Of a DNA stretch of 64,000 nt, positions 59,041-64,000 are shown piece by piece. The stretch is from Bedellia somnulentella (Eukaryota; Arthropoda; Insecta; Lepidoptera; Bedelliidae), in assembly GCA_963576735.1 (NCBI GenBank), contig OY755182.1, forward strand, positions 3,410,001-3,474,000. The letters run 5' to 3'. The translations under genes and the position numbers were made by a program. Each line of letters begins with the position of its first letter. The first letter of the stretch is position 1. Below the pieces are notes generated by a model. That model was not told the origin of the DNA, made no database searches, and was given only the letters and a program-made list of their open reading frames with translations.

Positions 59041-59290
59041 TGCTGTGTAGTGTCGGCTTAGAATAACACTACCCCATTTCTGCCGGTGGGTGTACGTAAG
59101 AGGCGACTAACGGTATTGGGGCTTTTAAGGGATTTTTGGGCGATGCGGTTAGAGACCCATCACCAACATCCTTTATTTTGCCATCTTTTCCCCACTCAAT
59201 CTTCCAAAAGTGGCTGACGAACTTCTAGTTCCTTAGCTCTGGCTACCCTCTCTAAGGATTTATAGCCGTGAGTATATATATGAGTATATG
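59041..59290 (+). mobile_element. family A element, full length
   Basis: GCTGTGTAGTGTCGGCTTAG ... GCCGTGAGTATATATATGAG; little diverged. Confidence 0.93.
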
Positions 59291-59439
59291 TATGTATATT
59301 TATATATAAACTAGCTTTTTGCCCCGCGACTTCGTCCGCGTGGACTTCATTTTTTGCATCCAGTTTACATAATACCAAAATACCGAAACACTATCTCAAC
59401 TTCTGTTTTTTATATTTATAATCCCGCGGGCGTTGTAAA

Positions 59440-59632
59440 TGACATAAAGGACATTGAGGCTTTTTAAGTGATTGTTGGGCGATGCAGTTTGTGACCCATC
59501 ACTAACAACCTTTATTAACCTATCTTTTATCAATATATTTCCAAAATTGGATGAAGAATTAGTATCTCCGAAGCTATGGCTACCCTTTTATGGAATTTAT
59601 GGTTGTTAGCATATATTCATGAATGATTGATA
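59440..59632 (+). mobile_element. family A element, degenerate, in family C
   Basis: GAGGCTTTTTAAGTGATTGT TGGGCGATGCAG ... AAGCTATGGCTACCC ... AGCATATATTCATGAATG. Confidence 0.7.
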
Positions 59633-60054
59633 GATGGATTTCATAAATTCAATCGCACCAAGTTTTATTATAAAATGTAAAAAAAACTCTATATTAACTT
59701 TCATTTGCTATATCAACCCGTTAGGGGTTGAGTTCCAAAAATTCCTTTTTAATTGTTCATAAGAATCATGAAACAAATATACCAAGTTTTTATGTTCAGA
59801 AATGAGAATATCTTTAGTAAGTACAGATACGGATAGTAGTTTGGCGCTGCGGCGACGGCCCGGTGCTGCCCCCTACACTGACCGTTGGTGATAGTGGGAG
59901 AGCTTGCAGCGATTGCTCGGCAATATAGGGATGATTAGTGGTGGATCTCCTTCCAAAATAATCGCTAAATTGAAGGGATAGTGCTTGTTATTATTATATA
60001 TAGTGTTATTTTAAGCTAACAAAACATTTTTTTACAAAAAGCTTGAATTACCTG

Positions 60055-60137
60055 AGATACGAACCTGGGACGATTGATTCATAATAGTTCTAATTAAATA
60101 TTCGTTGTTAGTTATACCGCTACGCCACGGAGACGTT
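60055..60137 (-). other. tRNA-like SINE head remnant
   Basis: The inverse reads CCGTGGCGTAGCGGTATAAC (A-box-like) and CAGGTTCGTATCTCAGG (B-box-like); cloverleaf not complete. Confidence 0.4.
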
Positions 60138-60931
60138 ACCGGGGCGGTGTCAAATTTTTATTACGCTTTATTTCATATTAGTCTTACTATTGATAAACAA
60201 ATTTGTCATTTAAATTGATGAAACCCCTTCATCTTTCCAAAATGAACATTAACAAAGTGTCTGATGTGAATTCCATCGATGATAAAAATAATCGCTGCAA
60301 TATTTTGAGCCTTATATGAGTTAAGGTTTTTTGATGTTCCTATGAGAACTCTTGCGGATTCCTTAGTTTCAAGGAATCGTCGTCGTTTCATTTAGCTTCT
60401 AAATTTACATGTTAATATTCGTTTGCAATATAAGTAGATGTAAAAAAAATGTATACGATAAAAAAATAGTACATCATCCCTCGGGAGTTCCTTATTTTCG
60501 GGGATCCATTACCGTACCATTAAGCTTCTAAATTTTGATTTTTATATTAGTTTACAATATTTTACGTTGTTTTAAACGATACACAGCGCCATCTCCAATG
60601 CATTTAGTAAGCAAACAATATTTTTGATTTCCCGTGGGAACATATTTTTTCCGGGATAAAAATATGTTCCCCTATTATTTAATTTAGACTTTTAACTACA
60701 CGTCTGAAAAATTTCAAAGCAATCGGTTCAGTATTTACGGCGTGAAAGCGGAACAAACAAACAAACAAACTCACTTTCCCATTTATAATATTAGTATGGA
60801 TAATATCATAAATCTACAAACTAATTCAGGGTTCTACACCTGTCTTGGACACTTTACAAGATCTATACGTCTAAGTTAAAGATCATATACACCTACTTAT
60901 TCACACAGTTCTATTGTACATGATACATGAA

Positions 60932-61310
60932 GCGACATGATAGTCCAGTGGGTAGAACACCCGCCCGAAAAACAGAAGGGCGTGAGTTCCAATCCTGGGA
61001 CGGGCCTACACCAATTTGTCTTTTCTAAAGTCATATGTGTGGTTAATTTATCATGGTCGCTAACGGTGAGGGAAAACATCGTGAGGAAACCCACATGGCT
61101 GAGTTGTACTTAGTCATGTGACAGTGTATTCGTACAAAACGGCGATAGGCCTGCCCCCTATCACGTGAGTGCACTGTCTAAGCAAAACGTGGGTACCTTC
61201 TCTGGAAACTAGATGGCGCTTGCCATGTGAGTTCAGGAGTATTGGTACCTCTGCCAACCCCTTCGGGGATAAACGGCGTGAACGTTTATGTTATTTATGT
61301 TATGTTCTAT
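60932..61310 (+). mobile_element. family B tRNA-SINE, full length (second subtype)
   Basis: Head ATGATAGTCCAGTGGGTAGA, B box GAGTTCCAATCCTGG, core GAAAACATCGTGAGGAAACC, CACGTGAG E-box, ACTAGATGGCGCTTGCCATG segment, tail GTGAACGTTTATGTTATTTA. Best reference copy in the window. Confidence 0.94.
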
Positions 61311-61335
61311 TGTACGTCCCTGTGTGTGAAACCTA

Positions 61336-61470
61336 TTTATTTACTTATTTAAACTCTTTATTGCATACAAAACAACACACAAACAGTATATTACAGAATA
61401 AGTATAACATTATATGTCCACAAAGGCGGACTTATCGCCTTAACGCGATCTCATCCAGTCAACCTTGATC
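61336..61470 (-). mobile_element. LINE 3' tail (Jockey/CR1-like)
   Basis: CTTTATTGCATACAAAACAA ... CCACAAAGGCGGACTTATCG CCTTAACGCGATC; same end as 46885-47010. Confidence 0.75.
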
Positions 61471-61472
61471 CC

Positions 61473-62064
61473 TTTCAGATAAGTTCATGAGAACGTGAAT
61501 GATATAATTATAAAATAACAACGGTAATGATCTCAGTTCAAATATGTTAAACTTAATAGTATTACAATTGCGGTGTGTGAGCTAGTAACTAACCCTTTCA
61601 CCTGCAAAAACTCGTCACGAGTCAAAGTCCAATTTGTTTTATTAAACGATAACGGGAGAATCGATATCGATAGTGTATTGAGAGCGGTACACATCACTAG
61701 CGTTGCAGTGGAGAGCTCTTTGTGGGATTGAAACTTTTCGACTCTGAATTGTTATCCGGGAAATAGCCGACTGAATAATCGTTAACTTTTCCTTTAACAT
61801 TTCAACTTTTTTAACAATAAAACCACGAAGTTGTTTCGGCGTCCAAACACTACGTCATTAGCATCAGACACAACAAGCTTTATAGATAGGTGCTATAAAA
61901 ATGCGTTATCATTTTCTGAAATTTCATCTAGTTTATCGACTTTGAGTGCGGTACCGTGTCTATACCTCGGGAAGCCAACCGTGAAAATCACAGCAGATAT
62001 TTGGCATTAAAGACCAAAATCTGCACTAGGTTTTTGATTACCAGTAAACTCTCCAGAAAAACAT
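61473..62064. other. spacer
   Basis: No gene or family recognised. Confidence 0.35.
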
Positions 62065-62360
62065 CCGTGATAGCTTAGTGGGTAAAACATCGCTTATAGT
62101 GAGGACGATCAGGGTCCAAATCCCAGGTCGGGTCTACACCAATTTTCTTTTCTGAAGACATGTGTGTTGTTAATTTATCAACGTTATTAATTTGACAGTG
62201 TATTTGTACAAAATGGCGATAGGCCTGCCCCTTATCACGTGGGTTCACTATCCAAGCAAAAAGTGATACTCTGAACACCAGGTGAATATGTCACGTGATA
62301 TTTAGAAATATTAGTACTGTTGCTCACCCCTTTGGGAAATATGCGGCATGAAACTTTGAA
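62065..62360 (+). mobile_element. family B tRNA-SINE, internal deletion
   Basis: Head CGTGATAGCTTAGTGGGTAA and B box GGGTCCAAATCCC present; the core (AAACATCGTGAGG) is deleted; tail diverged (GCGGCATGAAAC). Confidence 0.88.
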
Positions 62361-62651
62361 AAGAGGGAGAACTTGTTTGAGATGAGGAACAATAATATTT
62401 TTTAAGCCTCGGGGGCTAATTTATGGAAGGTGTTTAACTTGATTCTGAAGTAAATTGGTAAATAATTATTTAATTTACAAAGATCAAGGTAGCTCCACGA
62501 TAATTACAATGATGACGAGAAAAACGGGTTATTAACCCTTCTTAAGATTTCATTTGAAAAGTTTCATATATATGAAACAGCTTTATCCCAAAGAAAATGA
62601 GTAAATCTCCAGTCACTACCACATATTAATAAGTTACGTGAAAACGACCAT

Positions 62652-62900
62652 GTCACGTGAGAAGTGAGATACTGACAGACTCTTCCTACAAAATCTGTAG
62701 TCTTGGCATTTCTCACGTGCTATACTCTTCTCACCAGCCTCATGCTACGGGGACAGTCAGACCACAAATCGAAGTCACGTGAAAAGTAAGATATATAAGA
62801 AGACAGCCTCTTTCTACGAAATCTATTAGCTTCTTCTTCTCATGTACTAAAACTGCTCTCACCAGCCTTCTGCTACTGGGACAGTCAGTCCACGGAGTGT
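62652..62900 (+). repeat. two-copy ~122-bp tandem repeat
   Basis: Units start at GTCACGTGA 62652 and 62774 and end in TGCTAC(G/T)GGGACAGTCAG. Each contains CTCTTCTCACCAGCCT or CTGCTCTCACCAGCCT. Identity ~75%. Confidence 0.75.
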
Positions 62901-63168
62901 TGCCAAAGATACTAAAATACTATAGTGTTACGCTTCATCTGCTACCGACTGTACATAACAAAACACACGGAAGCCGACAGTAACCAATATTATATTGCGT
63001 TTTTTTGTTTAAAACTTATTACGATTATTTCCGCAAATTGTAACAAATGTAACAAAATTTCACGCCATATTTATTTGTAGGTTAACTAGAGGCTTAAAAT
63101 TTTAACTCTTATAAGTAAGTCGTTATTAATTCATAGCTTCAAACAGAGTAACAAAAATACAACACACA

Positions 63169-63300
63169 ATATCGAAATTACAAACAATAAAAATAATAAT
63201 GTGTTGCATACATTACATATTTTTTATGATAATATCAGGACATATTATGTCCTCTAATAAATATCATTAATACATTCATTAAAGTAAGACATTCAAATTT
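63169..63300 (+). repeat. ~125-bp direct repeat, left copy
   Basis: ATATCGAAATTACA ... TATGTCCTCTAATAAATATC ATTAATACATTCATTAAAG; partner at 63762-63890, about 75% similar. Confidence 0.65.
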
Positions 63301-63328
63301 CTATGCACTATTCCTTCTAGCCACAGAA

Positions 63329-63468
63329 GGGCAAGCACGAGCGCTATTTTATCGACACGATAACGGTTAGAATGAGATGGCAGTATACGATACTAAGTAA
63401 GTGCGTAAGAGATGGCTGCTTTATCCCACGCGATAACTAGTTTAAGCACCGCTCGTATTAGCCGAGCA
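63329..63468. mobile_element. foldback element FB, single arm
   Basis: GGCAAGCACGAGCGCTATTT TATCGACACGATAAC ... GATGGCTGCTTTATCCCACG CGATAACTAG; nearly identical to 5035-5152. Confidence 0.88.
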
Positions 63469-63630
63469 AATGTCGTAAGGGGCGACTAATGATATGTGCT
63501 TTTTTTAAGTGGTATTTGGGCGATGCAGCTGGAGACCTACTACTATATTTCTATCATCCCTTTCAGTATCCAAATGTAGCTATTTGGGATTTATGGCCGA
63601 GGGTATATGTAAGTATGTATGTGCAACCCT
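63469..63630 (+). mobile_element. family A element joined to FB
   Basis: Begins TGTCGTAAGGGGCGACTAAT immediately after the FB arm, without the head; tail TATATGTAAGTATGTATG. Confidence 0.8.
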
Positions 63631-63761
63631 CCTAGGACCTAGTTTGTGTTACCATAGCACTAATTTTTATATCAAAATATTGATTTTACTCTTTATGTAT
63701 TGTTTTTTCTATTGTATGGTGTTACATTAACATAAATAAACGAGTTATCTATCTATCTACA
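63631..63761 (+). mobile_element. LINE-type 3' tail with (TATC)n
   Basis: TGTTACATTAACATAAATAA ACGAGTTATCTATCTATCTA C resembles LINE 3' ends with a TATC tail. Confidence 0.45.
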
Positions 63762-63890
63762 ATATGGAAATTACATACACAAAGAAAAAACATACAAAAT
63801 AATGCAACACATTAAAATATTTTTTTTCACGGTATGTCCTCTTATCAATATCATTAATATATTCATTAAATTAAAACATCAAGAAACCAC
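63762..63890 (+). repeat. ~125-bp direct repeat, right copy
   Basis: ATATGGAAATTACA ... TATGTCCTCTTATCAATATC ATTAATATATTCATTAAAT; partner of 63169-63300. The rest of the window (63891-64000) shows nothing. Confidence 0.65.
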
Positions 63891-64000
63891 CATTATAGTA
63901 CAAGGCCAGCGTAATGGCGCTAACGGTTGTAGTGGATTCTAATAGTGAATTAATTGCCTTCTAAAAAAATATTTTATATTACTTGCAAGTTTTTAGTTCA

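Larger units (their letters stand above)
59311..60799 (+). mobile_element. family C-like long repeat
   Basis: Starts ACTAGCTTTTTGCCCCGCGA CTTCGTCCGCGTGG and ends CCCATTTATAATATTAGTAT GGAT, the two ends usual for this arthropod repeat type. It contains CCCGTGGGAACATATTTTTT CCGGGATAAAAATATG. It is interrupted by a degenerate family A copy and a tRNA-like stretch. Confidence 0.65.

Overview
The window looks like AT-rich, repeat-dense DNA from a moth or butterfly (Lepidoptera). The evidence is a spliced insect organic-cation-transporter gene, tRNA-derived SINEs carrying the lepidopteran SINE core (around AAACATCGTGAGGAAACC), and several LINE and miniature-element types familiar from Lepidoptera. 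Nothing bacterial is present. Species cannot be read from the sequence.

Only one host gene can be supported: a complete SLC22-type organic cation transporter on the + strand. It has six coding exons (23913-24076, 24609-24819, 38300-38555, 39027-39647, 40775-40953, 41405-41581) that splice in frame to 535 codons plus a stop. Its second intron is about 13.5 kb, swollen by nested transposons. Upstream (1-23.9 kb) and downstream (41.6-64 kb) I see only mobile-element sequence and unassigned AT-rich DNA.

Mobile layers. (1) 2004-4823: a DNA transposon with 33-bp inverted ends, a 4-bp AATT duplication and a decayed transposase of the type I believe is catalogued as DUF7869. (2) 6597-10421: a CR1-group LINE (truncated ORF1, near-complete ORF2) inserted into a short element. 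(3) 28507-31915: an intact RTE-like LINE with a 1039-codon ORF, with decayed relatives at 12783-14062, 46832-47235 and elsewhere. (4) 26446-36703: a Ty3/Gypsy element with two 336-bp LTRs that I read as identical but with broken gag and pol; the RTE LINE and another repeat sit inside it. (5) Family A: more than 40 copies of a ~250-bp non-autonomous element whose head and tail both match the RTE LINE and which makes 8-14 bp target duplications. (6) Family B: 12 copies of a tRNA-derived SINE. (7) Family C: a ~250-1500 bp repeat (four copies). (8) Foldback and TIR elements: FB family (4861, 14271, 53911, 63329), 25452-25850, 43895-44067, 49317-49580, 50609-51250. (9) Palindromic elements carrying a tRNA-like sequence (16679-17441 and 40042-40189).

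How the parts relate: the RTE LINE is the likely enzyme source for family A. Nesting gives a relative chronology, for example family A before Gypsy before RTE LINE inside transporter intron 2, and family A before the CR1-group LINE at 6474-10541. One family A insertion (39655-39888) landed exactly at a transporter 5' splice site and duplicated it. In the entries, 'family A/B/C', 'FB' and 'RTE' refer to these groups.
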